A stretch of 64,000 nt of DNA from Bedellia somnulentella (GCA_963576735.1 OY755183.1:9629213-9693212), one strand, 5' to 3'; numbered from the stretch's first letter, positions 1 to 15,300 are shown. Numbers and translations: made by a program. The notes: a model not told the origin generated them from the letters alone.

Positions 1-325
1 CTCTTTGCACTATTAAAGTATTGTGTTTTGCAATTAAAATATGTCATTAATTCCTTTAATATGGTACGACTCTTATAAATTTTCAATGTTATTATTTGTA
101 GTGGTATTTCGAGTAATAAATTGACCTATTACAAAATCATTCCAAATGATATTATTCTTAGACATCAACGCCAAAATTACTTCTATTAAATAGATAATTA
201 AATAATTAATTATATTTACCAAAAAAGTTAATATGCAAAGTAGACTTAAACAAATAACAAACAAAAAGGGGTTTTCCATTCTTTTCATATTATACTTTGA
301 CATCCATCAAACATTTTTATCGCAG

Positions 326-3300
326 GCTACATCGGCGAAAACTGCCATTTCGCGACATTCAGGAAGACATGCGAGGAGCTCGCGCTGCTCGGGTACACTC
401 GCAACGACGTGTACCTGATAGATATTGACGGCAACGGGAAGTTTCCGCCGGCACACGTCAAGTGTGAGTTTCAGATTGAAGCCGATTCGTCTACTACCGT
501 CGTCGAACATAATTTGCCGAGTCAAGTTGTGAGTGATTTTTTGTTTTTGGTATTTGTTTCCATGTACATTACTTTTTTATTATTTGACTGCCTCGTTTAT
601 TAAAATAATCTAAGGTGTACCATTACAAGTATTTGGCAATCCACACGTCACAACAGGGTGGCAGAGGTCCTTAAACATCTAAAAACACCTCACGTAAATT
701 TATCTTATATTTTGACATTGTAACTGTACAAACCAGCGACCAGCATGCCTTCATATATACACTGTTCAGACAAAAAGGGTTCGAGCATCTGTTATCAAAA
801 CATCACATGACGTTCAAAAAAACTGTTAGTCTGCCACGATTTCGGGTTATACTAAAAGATTACAGTCTATATCACATCGCTATAATGTATTACTTTAACA
901 GGATGTTCGCTCAGCTTCTGGCCAAGACTTTAGCTTCAAAATAAAGTACCGAGAGTTTACAGCCGAGATGTTGCAAGAATTGATATCCCATTCGCTGTAT
1001 TGCCGTCAATATATCAAATACGACTGCAATATGGCGCCTCTTGAACTGCACAGTGCTACGTGGTTCATTTCCTCTTCCAACGATACTGTCGACTTTTTAG
1101 GGAAGGTTAAGAGGTAAGTTTTCTTTTCCATTCATTTTTTTTTGTGCCTAGATAATCAAATTAACAGTGTATATTGACAGTGTATAACATCTTTTTATTA
1201 TTTATCGTTACTAAATACTTAAAAACTATTTATGTCTAATGAATAAATAAAAAGGTATTTTTTCGACACCGGCGGGGATCGAATCCACGACCTCCGGGTA
1301 TACGCCCCCGTCGCTCTGCCAATTGAGCTATAGTGTCAAATGGCTACTAGTGCTAAATTCTGAGTTTTTCATGAAAAAAAACATTATATATGACTATTAA
1401 AAAATATTATTTTCGTGATATAAGTGATCTTATCTAGGCTTTACTTTATGAGCAAATCCAACTTGCCCATTTCCGATTTAAAAAATTTCAGCGATGAAAT
1501 AAATAATTAAATATATAAATATTGCTTTCAACATAAAACAGTTACAAACTGGCCCACAAACTCCTATAATTACTTTTACTATGACTGACCAATGTCCATT
1601 TCCATCACCAGAGGCTACTGCCCGTGCGGTGTAAACGGCACCTGTGTGAATCCAACTCAATCGTGCAACTGCGACGCCAACGACAACAAATGGCACGCCG
1701 ACGAAGGAATCTTCTCCGATACGAGGAGTTTGGGAATCACTGAGATGTTCTTTCTGCAGCAGAAAGACTTGACGGAGGAAGCGCAGGGGAGAATCACTTT
1801 GGGGCCGTTGGAATGTGTGGAGACGAGTGAGATTATTGATTTACATATTTTTTGCATCATATTTGCATGTTTTCGGTTTATTTTATCGGTTTGAGAGGCG
1901 TGAGTTCAATCCCGAGTCAGGCCTATACCAATGTGTCTTTTCTAAACTCATATGTGGGTTTCATTTATATTGGTTGTTAACGGTGTTGAAAACATTGCGA
2001 GAAAAGACAGTGCACATACATACATATAGGTGACGGGCCAGCTCCCTATTATGTAAGTACACTACTTTCCAAGTAATACTTTTGGGTATTCTAAGCACTA
2101 GGTGACAACAACACGTACTACAAGAAAGTTTTTTCTTATATAAATTGAATACTACTTGACCCTTGCACGCCACTACAAGAACCTACTCAAATTCCAAAAT
2201 ATGTTAGAGTAATTTCCAATTCTGAAGCTCTGGCCACCCTTTTTTGAGACTTAGAGCCGTGAGAATATCTATAAATGTAACTCATATAAGTCGTCATCTA
2301 GGGTATGACGATAAAACCAATGCTGGCCTGGTGCAGGCTGGCAGATTTTCACGACTACTACCTTGATAGTAACCGGGACCCATGACTAAACGTGCCCTCC
2401 ACTAGCGCGGAACTGATATTGTATTATAATGCTAGATAAGCATGAGGATGGATCTATTTTAACTATAAATAAATATAATAACAATTACCTATAATTCCAG
2501 ACACTCAAAGATACGTAGTAACGTTCACGACATCTCAGTCTTACATCGAAGTCCCCGGCTGGAGGAAGGGAGACATCGCATTCAGTTTCCGAACAACGGG
2601 AACTAGTGCTATCCTGCTGTTTCAACCACCGATCAGACCCAACTACCCCTCTTTTATGGTGGCTTTGACTAGTGGTAAGACTATATATTCTAACTTTTCT
2701 TCCAATGTTGAGAATATTGCTAGTTTTTATATCCGTTGTCGTATCGTAGGAAAATACCGAATGATCTAAGACTTTTAAGATTTTTAGGTATCCGTGAACG
2801 ACATCTTCCAACTTACGCCTAAATTTACCGCTTGCAAAATAATGGTGAGTGTGTGTAAAACCACTGCCCTCTAATATTTTTTATAGCCAGAAACATTTTT
2901 TCCTCTGGGAAAGTGCTAATTCAAACTGACACAATAGAGTCAGACTATTTACTCCAACTATTTATTAGGTATATTATAATACTATTTAACTCAATCCAGG
3001 AAGTAAATTAAATAATAATACACATTCTGTTTTGAATCTTCTCACAAGACAAAGCAGTATTTAACAAATGTGACATTGTACGTTGTCTACTTTAGGCGTA
3101 CACTGCATTTTACAATAGTTCGGCTGTTCCTCTCCAGGAAGCTAACTATAAAATACATACCTACCTATCGACATAAATAAACTTTCTTTGCCTATATATC
3201 TTCAATTTGAGATTCGGGAGTAGCCTCTTTCAACAATAACTTGAAATTCTATTCCAGAACACGAACTAACATTCAACTTCACTCTCAACACCGGAACTAC

Positions 3301-6300
3301 AAGGAAACTAGTGATCAACTCAAAGAGGAAGCTAAATGGCGGAGAATGGCACAAAATATGGATCGACTACAACTTTTATCATGTCCGATTCATGTTAAAC
3401 ACGGAGTACCAAATGTTGAACTTGCTGTTGGAAGAGGAATTTGGACCTTTCGAAGGATCGATGTTTATTGGTGGAGCTACTGCGTGAGTTTGCATTTGTG
3501 GTTTACAACGAGGCCAAATTGGTAGCTGAACATCTTAACTAGTTTTATTATTTCTTCTTAAGCGTAACTTTGTAAAGGTTAATAGACTTTAACACAGAGA
3601 TTATGCTTTAACGAAACTGTACAGTACTATAGATAAGCACAGGAATATTTATTTTCATTTCCGTTTGAATATTGCAGTAACTATTCCAAATTGATTCTGG
3701 TTACATCATAATTCTTTTACAATCTTTTTTATTTCCTACTAGTGGATCGTCCCAGCTTCGCACGGGTAGCGTTGTTTTTTTAAATATCTGAGGTTTCTTT
3801 CTTCAGTCACTGGTCAAGCATTGTGAAATTAAGCGCAATGTTTTCAATTTATTAAATTTATAGCACTCCCTAAACAGTGTAGTTTGGTGATTTTGAATGC
3901 GCTTTAATGAACGGTTCAGTATTTCCGTTTAATAGCAAACTTTGGAATAAAACGCTATAAAGTATTTATAACAATCTAAAAAATAAATCATTACATGTTG
4001 TAGGATGCAACTACTGGCGCCATCTAGTATGTTATATGAAAATTAGTAACGATTCGGTTTTGGTCACGGGCGCGATGGCTTATTTTATGAATAATTTCGG
4101 TGTTTCTCTACCGATTTCTATGATTCTTTTTTTTATTGAATAGGTAATAATGTTACCTTATTGAAATTAGGGATGAGTGAGAGGTTTACAAACGTAAGAG
4201 TAAACAAATACAATCAGAATGTTCCGAACTGCTAAGCTATCAGGAATTACACGTGTTATTGTGAGTCAACCGTAAAAGATAGACATAAATTGTTGAGGAT
4301 TTTTTTTGATAATTTTATGAAGAATATTTCCGTGATACATGATTTCTATGTAAGTTTAACCATTAAGGCTGCACACGCGACGGAAGCTTAAAAAATGGAG
4401 TAACTTCTCCCGTTTTCCCAAAATTTCCCAAAATTCCCCTTCACTACTCTGCTGGAAAGTATACAAAAACCTGCCCAGGAGTATGGAGAATAATTGTACC
4501 AAGTTTCGTCAAAATCCGTGGAGTAGTTTTTGTTTCCATAAGGAACATACAAACCGACAGACAGACAGACAGACAAAAAATTTACTGATTGCATTTTTGG
4601 CATCAGTATCGATCCCTAATCACCACCTTATAGTTATTTTGAAAATATATTTCATGTACAGAATTGACCTCTCTACAGATTTATTATAAGTATAGATTTT
4701 ATGATTTTGGTAAATGCTTAAATATTTTGACAACCGTGATAGCCCAGTGGGTAGAACACTCGGTTATCGTGCAAGCGACTAGTGTTCAAATCCTGGGTCG
4801 GGGCCTACACCAATTTGTCTTTTCTAAAGACATATGTGTGGTTAATTTATCATGGTTGTTAACGGTGAGGGAAAACATCGTGAGGAAACCCACATGGCTG
4901 AGTTGTACTTAGTCATGTGACAGTGTATTCGTACAAAACGGCGATAGGCCTGCCCCCTATCACGTGAGTACACTGTCCATGCAAAACGTGGGTACTCTGA
5001 ACACCAGGTGACAAAGTCACGTGATGTTCAGAAGTATTAGTACCTCTGCCAACCCCTTCGGGGATATTCGGCGTGAACGTTTATGTTATGTTATGTTATG
5101 TTAAATATTTTGCACATCTACTTAAATAATATAAAAAAAATTGGCTTTCCAACTATCAAATGACTGAAAATGCTCCCACCTTAAAATCTATTTCAGCGAT
5201 CATCTGAAGAAATCAGCAGTACATCAAGGTTTGATCGGTTGCTTCCGAGGCTTAGTAGTTAACGGTGAAGTTCTAGATATCTACAGTTATATGTCAGTAC
5301 ATCTTTCCGAAATCATAAAAGATTGCAAACCGTCCTGTGTACCGAACCCTTGTCAGAATAGAGCCACTTGCAAAGAGTTGTGGTCCAGTTATGAATGCAA
5401 ATGTAAAAACCCATGGGCTCATCTTGGTAAACACTGTGAGGAGAGTAAGTAAAAACATAGCTAATATTACGCGCTTTTTTAAAATGAGAGACCAACATTT
5501 TTTGCCCTTTAAATTATTACACAAGGGAACAGCATTTTTGTTGCATGAAATATTTTGTCCATTATTATGCATTTTTGGGGTGCTGATTTCAGATTTGAAG
5601 TCAGATTGTTTGTATCAGCTTTAATTTTTGAGTTACAAAAAAAAACGACTTTATAAAGAAAAAAGTTTTTTTTTAGAATATCACTAGAAAAGCAAACATT
5701 ACTCTTAAAAATATTCGGTCGGGCCGGTTAATAGATAAAAAGTCAGGGTAACAGCATTTCGAACGGTTTTTTTGTTAATTTTAACCAAACAAAAATAACA
5801 ATCTTCTTGATGATTGGTAGGTTCCCGCCACAGCATTGGTGTTTGATACTTAAAATGGGGTCTTTTCTTATTTGCCCATAATCTCAAAGACTCCATACAT
5901 GTTTTAAAAACCAAATGAGGAACCCAGTACGTGTCACGGGTGTTCAAAGGGATTCCAAAGTGATTGGAATACACTTGTTTTATGTCCTCCGACATACTTA
6001 GTCTACAATATTTAAATTTATATTTACCACAGATGTTACAAAAACAGTTAGGATCGTTTTTACAACTATTTCTCGTCGTTGACATTGTTAAAAAAGTATT
6101 TTTTTAAGTGAATAGCACGATTGATTTGTATTTAAAGTGTTACAAGTGAAGAAATACGTGTGACCGCTGTATATCAAAAACAAAAGCTGTTAAAGAAAAT
6201 CTGAAAGTAGATTTAAAATCAGCGACCTCAAATTAGTAAACAACAGGCATAAAATTCCATGCAACAAAGAAAAAGTTAAATTTTGTTCCCTTGTGATTTG

Positions 6301-9300
6301 TATACGCTTGTTCAAGCCTTGCACTCCGGTTACATATATTCAAATTATTTTAAAAATTTACTTACATTTGGGAGCAGAATTGAAAAGATTGTATTTAAAT
6401 TAAACTATAACAATACAATCTTATATATAATTCATTCCAATACCCACTTCTACCAGAAATTTACGTATTAATCTAACACAACTATAATATAGTTAATAAA
6501 AAGAATATTATTATAATAATATTTATATTAAATATTTATAAAAATTTTATATTATAATATTATAATAATATTATTAATAAAAAGAAAGAGGATTTATTTA
6601 TATAATTTAAATCTTTTTGTTCATGAAAACCTCATGTGGGGATTATTACTAATAAATAAAGAATAAATAAAGGAAAGAAAAATTTCGACACAGGCGGGAA
6701 TCGAACCCGCGACCTCGGGTATACGCTCCCGTCGCATTGCCATTGAGCTACCGTGTCAATGGCTGCCAGCGCGAAATTCTTCTATCCTTTATTTCTTTTA
6801 CACGTTTAAGTAGTGTTTGCGTTTCCTACCGACGGGGGCGTATACCCGAGGTCGCGGGTTCGATTCCCGCCTGTGTCGAAATTTTTCTTTCCTTTCTTTA
6901 TTCTTTATTTATTAGTAATAATCCCCAAATGAGGTTTTCATGAACAAAAAGATTTAAATTATGTGATAGTTAGGCGTTTTCAACATTTACATTCTATCTG
7001 AAGAGGTAGACAAATGGCCTTCCGAATTCGTAAAAAATCAATATGTGCACAACTTTACTAACGTAATTCTATCTTTCAGATATAAATGCCAAGGCATTAA
7101 CATTCCAAACAAGGGAATCATACTTAAAGAAGAACTATTTAATCGACCCAGAAACAAACGAAGAAAAACACCGTTTAAAGAAAATGATGACAGAAAACGT
7201 TCTAATGAACCTTAGAACTTACGACAACAATGCCTTAGTTCTATATGCCAATGACAATTTAAATAACTTCATACATATCTTCATACACAACGGCACACAA
7301 ATAATGTATCTATTCAATGATGACGATGAAATAGTACAAATGAATGTAACTTATAAGCAAATCAACAAAGGAGAAAGTGTGCAAATAGCTATAATAAGAA
7401 CAGAGAACACCACAACATTGCATGTTAACGAGAAGAATACAACAATTAGCAAAGTGGCGAGACTATTAACTAATTACACTAACAAACCGTGGGTGAACCC
7501 AGAATACGGTAAGATTGATATTGATACCAATATGTAGGTCATCGGATTCGTGTCAATTCACTTTCTAGCCAATTCGGTATCCAAAGTTTTTTTTTGGTAT
7601 TTATTAAATATTTTTATTCGATAGCAAACATGAAAATAAAAGACTAATTTGATTATTTTTCATTAAAAATGAGTAATTGTAAAGTTATGATTTTTTAAAG
7701 ATTGTTTAACTTTTGTACTTAATGACGTCATCGATCGAAAATATCACGTAGCGACATGCAAATAAAGCGAAATGTTTAATAAAAATGTTGCTAATTGCAT
7801 TACATTTCACGACTTTGTGATCTCAAATGAAATTATTACTTTAATATACTAAAGAAACCTATGATTTTCGATATTTTATTAATGAACTGCAAAAACAAAT
7901 GTCTTTGAAATAACACTGAAGGTCAAATACTGGGCAGTTTTTTGAAAGAATATCGGTCATCTTAGCTTTGTTTGATTTAATTTCAAGAAAATATTGTTTA
8001 AAAACATAATATCTCGAAATGGTTTCGCAATCAGAACCACTTTTGTAAAACTTTGCATACCGAATTGGAGATTTGAATTAATCAAAATTATGTTTTGGTC
8101 GTTTACGATTATGATGAATGATTTGTATTTACATAAATTGTCAAAAAACATTATATTCATTCCAAAGTAGTTATCAAAAAACCAATATTTTTAAAACCGC
8201 GACATTCCTTGTCACTATGGCTTTGGAAGGTTATTCCGTTTTAGTATGGCAGTAATTTAAGTAATATAATCAAGAGTATTGAAATCTAAAAATAATTGCG
8301 ATCCTATACTTAGTAATCTTGCACCTTTCTTGTTTTTTTTTTCAGTTTTTCAGAAGTCATGATAGCGCTTACTTTATGAGTCTACTACATCCATACTTAC
8401 GTATCGATTTTACTTATAAATCTTCATTTCCCTGTAGAAGTGATCCGTCCCCAAAGACCCCCAGCGCGAGCGCCTCCAACCGCCATATTCGAAATTAACA
8501 ACTCGGGCTTGGCTGCATCTTGCTCAGATAGCTCAGATCCTGCCCCAAGATGAATGTAATTCATCCTCAGAAACCCCCAGTGCCTCCCACCGACTACTTC
8601 GATATTAATCTTGGCGGATACGACCACTACTCGCTGCATGTAGAAGTAGGGAGTTTTTGGGGATCACTATGGGCAAGAATAATAATTAAGATTGAATTTA
8701 GTTTTATATATATGTGTATGTATTGTTTAATCAGAATATACTAAAAGTAGTTAAACTATTTACTTTAGCACTCACTTGATGTGTGACCGCAGCTACATAT
8801 TTATTTTATCTACATTTTTCTGTAGAAGTGATCCGTCCCCAAAGACCCCCAGCGCCTCCAACCGACTACTTCGAAATGAATCTCGGCGGCTACGACCACT
8901 ACTCGCTGCATCTTGCTCAGCGAGCTCAGATTCTGCCGCAAGATGGATACGTGGGGTGTGTGCGGGGATTCAAGATTGCAGAGCATGTCGTTGATCTTCC
9001 CCGGAAAGCGAAGTCGGAGGAGAATAGTGATCAAGGTAAAATTCTATACAAGGTTTTACAAAAGAGTGGTGTGTTGTTAAGGAGACCATTCTGAACGTTT
9101 CTATATACGCATGATTATATAGGTGTTTGATCGTCATTACATACAATGTAAAACCAGAGCTAGAACATCAACAATCCCTCAGGCTTTTTTGTTAAAAGAT
9201 CATTAAGTTGTTCAAAAGATCCTCGTATTGCCCAAATTGGAAGCTCCCTAACGTTCCTTCGAAATCATATTCTATTCATAAATAATTTTATGTTTGTGAT

Positions 9301-12300
9301 ATAACATAAAGTTACCTAATAAAATATTACTGACAAGTAAAATATTATTGTAATAATTTATTCCAGAGTTAGATGGCGTTCTACCAGAATGCAATATGAA
9401 ATGTGATTCCGAACCGTGCAAGAACGGAGGAATATGTACTGAAGATTTCACCAACCAGGAAAGCAGTTGTGATTGCGAATTGACTAGTTACTTTGGAGAA
9501 TATTGTATGGAAGAAAAGGGAGCCGATTTTAATGGTGAAAGTATATTACAAAGAAAGTTCGTGCAACATGGACCGATTACAAACGTAAATATTATGGAAA
9601 AATATTTTCTACACTTACACATCCGTTAAGGAGAAAAGTTTAAGACTGTGGAGAAATGCTGACAATAGAACGCATAATTTTTGTATGTTATTGGCGATTC
9701 GTAATAAAAAGATTAAGGCAACAAAGTAGCAATGATCTGGTTTGGGAGTATAACTCTGGGTCAAAGAATTAAGGGCAATCTTTAATCATTCTGTTTCCGG
9801 ATTTAATGCTGTGGAATAGGGACGAGTTTAAGATTTTTCCAGTATCAAAAGATCTTAGTTGTAATATTTTGCAATAAGATATAAATATTACGCAACACAC
9901 ACCATTTTTTTATGCCATTAAATTCTTGAACACAAATCAAAACATTTATAATGCCTAATCATCAATTTGCCGATGAGTGTGTTTCTTTATTTAAATTAAT
10001 CTTTTGAAGGTATCTATGAACAGTAATAGACACTGATGTCTTTTTCAGGTTAAAATAAAATTAGCCTTCTCCAGCAATGATTTAAGACAAAAGAACACGG
10101 TACTTCTACTTGTACAAACTGAGAACAAGTAAGTGCTATAAATGTGTTACGTTACAATATATTGTATATTTGTTTATAAAAATATCATTTGTATCTTCTT
10201 TATAGACGCAGCTATTATTTACTAGTCGCAATTACTCAAGACGGATATCTCAAGTTTGAAGAGGATCGCGAAGAATCTGCGTATGGGGCTGAAGTCAAGA
10301 ACAGAAACTTTTTAAATGGTATTCCCAAAAACATTTCTCAAGTTATCCCGACAATACACATCCAATGCTGAAGATAAGTGTTCCCCAACATCACCTCTAT
10401 CCAACGGATTCCTGAAATTTTCACCAAGGCGACTTTCTACCTTATCTATTTCATCGTTGTTGACTAAGAGTAAAAATATCCAAACGTACATGACCGAATG
10501 TAATATCATTTATACGAACTTGCCTAATTCATGTTAAGGGTTCATCTATAAGGGTTACTTCAAGTAAAAAATAAATCGCCTCAAAAGGTACATTTAACTT
10601 TGTTGTGGGTCTATGGGTCTGCATCTAAATAAAATATGTCAAAATTTTGCATGTTGGACCTTAGAAATAAATAGATTTCTTTGTGACCTCAATCGAAGTA
10701 CACACTTTAAGATATTTTCATGAAGTTTGATAATTTAAAAATTTCAGGCGCAAGACATACAGTGTACTATACAAGGATAGGTCACGAAGCTAAGCTCTTG
10801 ATTGACAGAATTGAGATTCCATTAGAAAAACTTCCTCCGCAAGGTCTCTGGGAGGTACTTGATGTGGGTTCCGATGAAGTTCAAATTGGAGGACTTAATA
10901 CTACGGATCCGAGACTGAAAATCTACAAAGGATATAATGGATGCCTTTCAAGTTAGTAAAATATATTTTAGTATTTCATTGACTTTTGCAAGAATAGAAG
11001 ATTTTATGCATGTTTTATGTAAAGAAGTATTATATTTAATATCTTGTAATATCAGTAACATTAAATTTAACATAATTTCAAATGAGTCGACCACGACCAT
11101 GGAGAACACATTTAGATCAAATAGATAATGTGCTCATAAAGGCAGGCGTTTGTGGGATGAAAGAGCATGTATGAAAAGATTCATGAATGTAGATGGATAT
11201 TGAGAGGTTTCCCAGGATCGCACAAAGTCGCGATCGTATTCGCTGCCTCACTGAAAACTTATGGTGTCAGAATATGTTTGTAAGAATTCGAACATGTATT
11301 AAATTTTGGCGGATCTGCAAAACAAAACAACAAACTATCCAGTAAAATTGTGTGACTTAAAAATGTGACTTATGTTATTTCAGACATCTACGTAGAAATC
11401 AACAACTACACAATGAAACCCCTAGAAGAGTACATGCTGTTCACACGAAGCGACTCCGAAAAGGTGAACGTGGTGAACGCGCAGGGAGTCCGCAGCGCGC
11501 AGTGCTCCGCCGACTTCGACGACGCGTGGCCCGAACATGATCAACTTGGCTCCACGAGGAATGGCAGCTTTTTGATTGTAATGTGCATTTTTTTAACAAT
11601 ACTGTAATTAAGGTCAATAGGTAGTGTTTAACAATTTTACTCGATAGATTCTCTTTTATGCTAGCCATAATTTTAGGTTGGGCGCCAAATTAAGAAAACA
11701 GCAGGACACTATGAATTATCATGTCGACGTAACGCAGGCCGTATTTTACGCCATACTGCCACCAAAGGGCCCCGCCTCCATCAATGTACCAGCGATCTTG
11801 GAACCATCTGGATTGATGCGTCATGTTTGTAGGAAACCGGATGGTATTTCGTTGTACCCTGGAAGAATGGGTATACGCTGTAGTGGGATGCAACCTGTGT
11901 TGGAACACTGGCACCTACCCATTTCTCAGGGTCTACGGCTTGGACTGGAACTGTGGCTACATTCGTTGATGGTTTTAAGAAGCGTTAATATATGGCTTTC
12001 TGGACGCAGGTCATATTTTTCTTCCATTTCCATTAGAGGATCTCGGTCCATAGGGTTTAGACGCCCATAGATTTTTTAAGGTAATATCTGCGTGCCTAAT
12101 TGAAATGATAAGACAGTCAGAGCAAAAGTCCTAGATAGCCAAGGTTTTTTTATCCAAAATGTGCATCGGGTGACCAAATAACTAAATAAAGTGTGTAGTA
12201 TGGTGACGACTGAGAATAAACAATGGTGAAGAAATAGACATGGTATAGACGGTGATGTAGCTGGAAACTTATCACTAAAGTTTATTAATTATTTTAAGTT

Positions 12301-15300
12301 TACTATCCCTTTCCTAAATTACCTTGATAACTAGATTGGAGCATCACTGCTCCTCTTGTAGCAGATTTCAAATCCTGAGTTGAGCCTACACCGATGTGCC
12401 TTTTCTTAAGTCATATGTGTGGTCGTTTTAATGTTAAAAATGTTAAACCATTCCCCAAACCCGATAGATTATTAAAAAAAAACAACAAAGTTGCGATGAA
12501 TGCAAAACATGAGTACTCTGACCACCAGCCCCCGTAGCATGAGGCGTGTGAGAGCGAGTATGTCACGTGAGAACTGAGATACCGACAGATTTTGTATGAG
12601 CAATCTGTCAGTTTCTCACTTCTCATGTGACACACGTCTTCTCACAAGCCTCATGCTACTAGTGCAGGTGTCAAAAATATCACGTGAAGTTCATAATTAG
12701 TAACACCTGCGCTATGCCTTCGCAAATATACAACGTGAACATAGAGTTTGAAATTAAGTTCCCCACATAACTTCTGTAGGATATGTGTAACCTTGAGTAT
12801 ATGTATGAAGGTCGGGTTATAAATATTTTAGTTTGATTTTACATTGCATCGTCTAATTGCCCCATTTTTTGTATAACCATAATTACAAAAATAATTCTTT
12901 TTTTTTCAATGTAGAGCGTGGATAAAACATGGGTAGAAGACCCACCTTCTCGAACACCCTTCGAATCGTTGTACCAACAACCAGATACTGAAGAAGAAAA
13001 TACGGATCGATTTTTCATAGCTTTGATTGTGGTTTTCATTTTCGGACTTTGCTACTGCGGATCACATGTAAGTATCTAGTAGAACATATGGTATAAGATT
13101 AATTATAAATTAAACTATGTTAATAAAACTAAAATAAGACTTCATTAAAAAACTAATTCTAACATTAAAAAATTAGAATACCTGCATGATTTTCAGTAGT
13201 GTAAAAAAATTGAACTTTTTAAACAATGAGATACGATATTTGCACTGTCATCGTCATCGTCAAGACCTACATGAATAAAAATATTTAATTTCAGATGTGG
13301 CAAACACACAAAGCCCATAAGCTGCGTTTGGAAAAAGAGGCCGACGAAAAGCTACTGAGAAATAGAGAGAAGGCCATGAAACTTCTTGAGCCTTCAATAT
13401 CATTTGCTCAGGTAAGTTCTTAAAGAACAACCCCCCTAACAAATAAGGACTTATTTAGAAATTCGGTTTAGTTCAAGTTGGATACGAGCAAAATAAGTCC
13501 TGCACTATTATCTATAGTCACTAATTAGGTAATCTTTCATTATGTATGTTTATGCCGCTTCCATCTCGTCCATTCATAATTTCAAATTGATCTTATATCG
13601 CCACCTCGTGTCGATGGCGAGTACTGTACAGATAGATTACTATTTCAGTACGATAGTTGTATACATAGAATAATGTGGAATAATTCTTGTACCATGATAC
13701 GGAAAACAAGTTAAACCATTCTATTGCAATATTTATTGAGTTGTTAAACAGGTAAACTACTAAATTCTTTATAAGAATACAGATGTGAATATGGCTAGCC
13801 TAAAAGAAGCCCATGCGTCAGCAATGAGTTATGAAATGAAATTTTCATCTAGTGCCATAAAAAGTACTGGAATATTACTTCAACAGCCAGAGCCACTGAC
13901 ACAAAAATGTTCATCAGATCACATATTATATCAGTTCACGAATATTTATTTTGTTAAAAATTATGTGTTTGTTGCTATAGCGGTAACCGAAATATAAAAT
14001 CTGTAGAAAATTCAACTTTCTGTCTGTAATGGTTTCTTAAAAGCAGCTTGTTGGTAGACAGACAAAGTTTTAGTAATATGGTCCCGTTTTTACCTTTAGT
14101 TAATTACATAAATACTTTGTCCTATTGCTATTTACGGTCACTTCCCATTAGATCGTTTCTTATTATTATTTGATTTATTCGTTTCTTCCCTTTTTACTTC
14201 GTTGCCGTTATAAAAATTGAGTGAAAATTTGCAAATGAATTTTATTATAGAGCCTAGCCCAGGCAGCGTCGCAAAAGGAGCTATTCCCAAAGATAGACAT
14301 TTATAAAGCTCCTCAAGTACCTCATTCAAAGATAATATTTAAGTTTTAAATTATAAAAGACTAGCTGACCAGACAGACTTCATACTGTCAAATTTGCTTA
14401 TGAGAAAGCTTAATGCGTTTTTCCGGTACTCATAGTTCAATTAGGCGTGAATATTTTATTGGTCAAATTTTTCCGGGATAAAAAGTATAACATAACATAA
14501 CATAAACGTTCACGCCGAATATTCCCGAAGAGGTTGGCAGAGGTACTAATACTTCTGAACATCACGTGACTTTGTCACCTGGTGTTCAGAGTACCCACGT
14601 TTTGCATGGACAGTGTACTCACGTGGTAGGGGGCAGGCCTATCGCCGTTTTGTACGAATACACTGTCACATGACTAAGTACAACTCAGTCATGTGGGTTT
14701 CCTCACGATCTTAATCTTATCTTATGTTACAATTTGGGTCATGATCTAGCATTCTGCCTAAATTTCATTCATATACATTATGTACTTGAGGAGCGTCTTG
14801 CCTCAAACACACAAACATCCAAACAACTAAACTTTCACATTTATAATATTAATAGGATATCGTCCTTGCCTCTTTGATTATTATAACATATTTACACGAT
14901 GATTTGCAGCTGAACAAAGATGATGATAACGATGATGCTGAAATGAGAAAGGAAAATAAAGCCAATGGTGTTTCTATTGACGAAATTCCTTCTGTAATTA
15001 TTGATATACAAGAAGATAAACCAACCAGTAGAAAAGGATCTCTTAGATTTAGAGGTAATTAATTTTCAGTAAAGCATGCTATTAAATATATTATTCAGGA
15101 TTGTTAAATGTATTTAATATGTTTTATATGTGATAACACCAAGTAAATCGATACGTATTGATAGTTTTATTACACATCAGATTATTTCATTACAGATTTA
15201 GTAGAAGAACGAAGTTTTGAAACTTTAGAAGAAAAAGATGAATCTCAAGAAGATATTGAAGAAGATTACAATGGAAGTGTTGAGTGCGACGAACAAAATA

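Noticed and set aside
5050..5103. Tandem TTATG repeats as a CRISPR-like or satellite array
   Set aside because: They are the SINE A tail. No spacers, and the context is eukaryotic.
13785..13997. Possible extra axotactin-like exon after 'aatacag'
   Set aside because: The phase-0 frame from the acceptor hits a TGA at once, and no donor is convincing.
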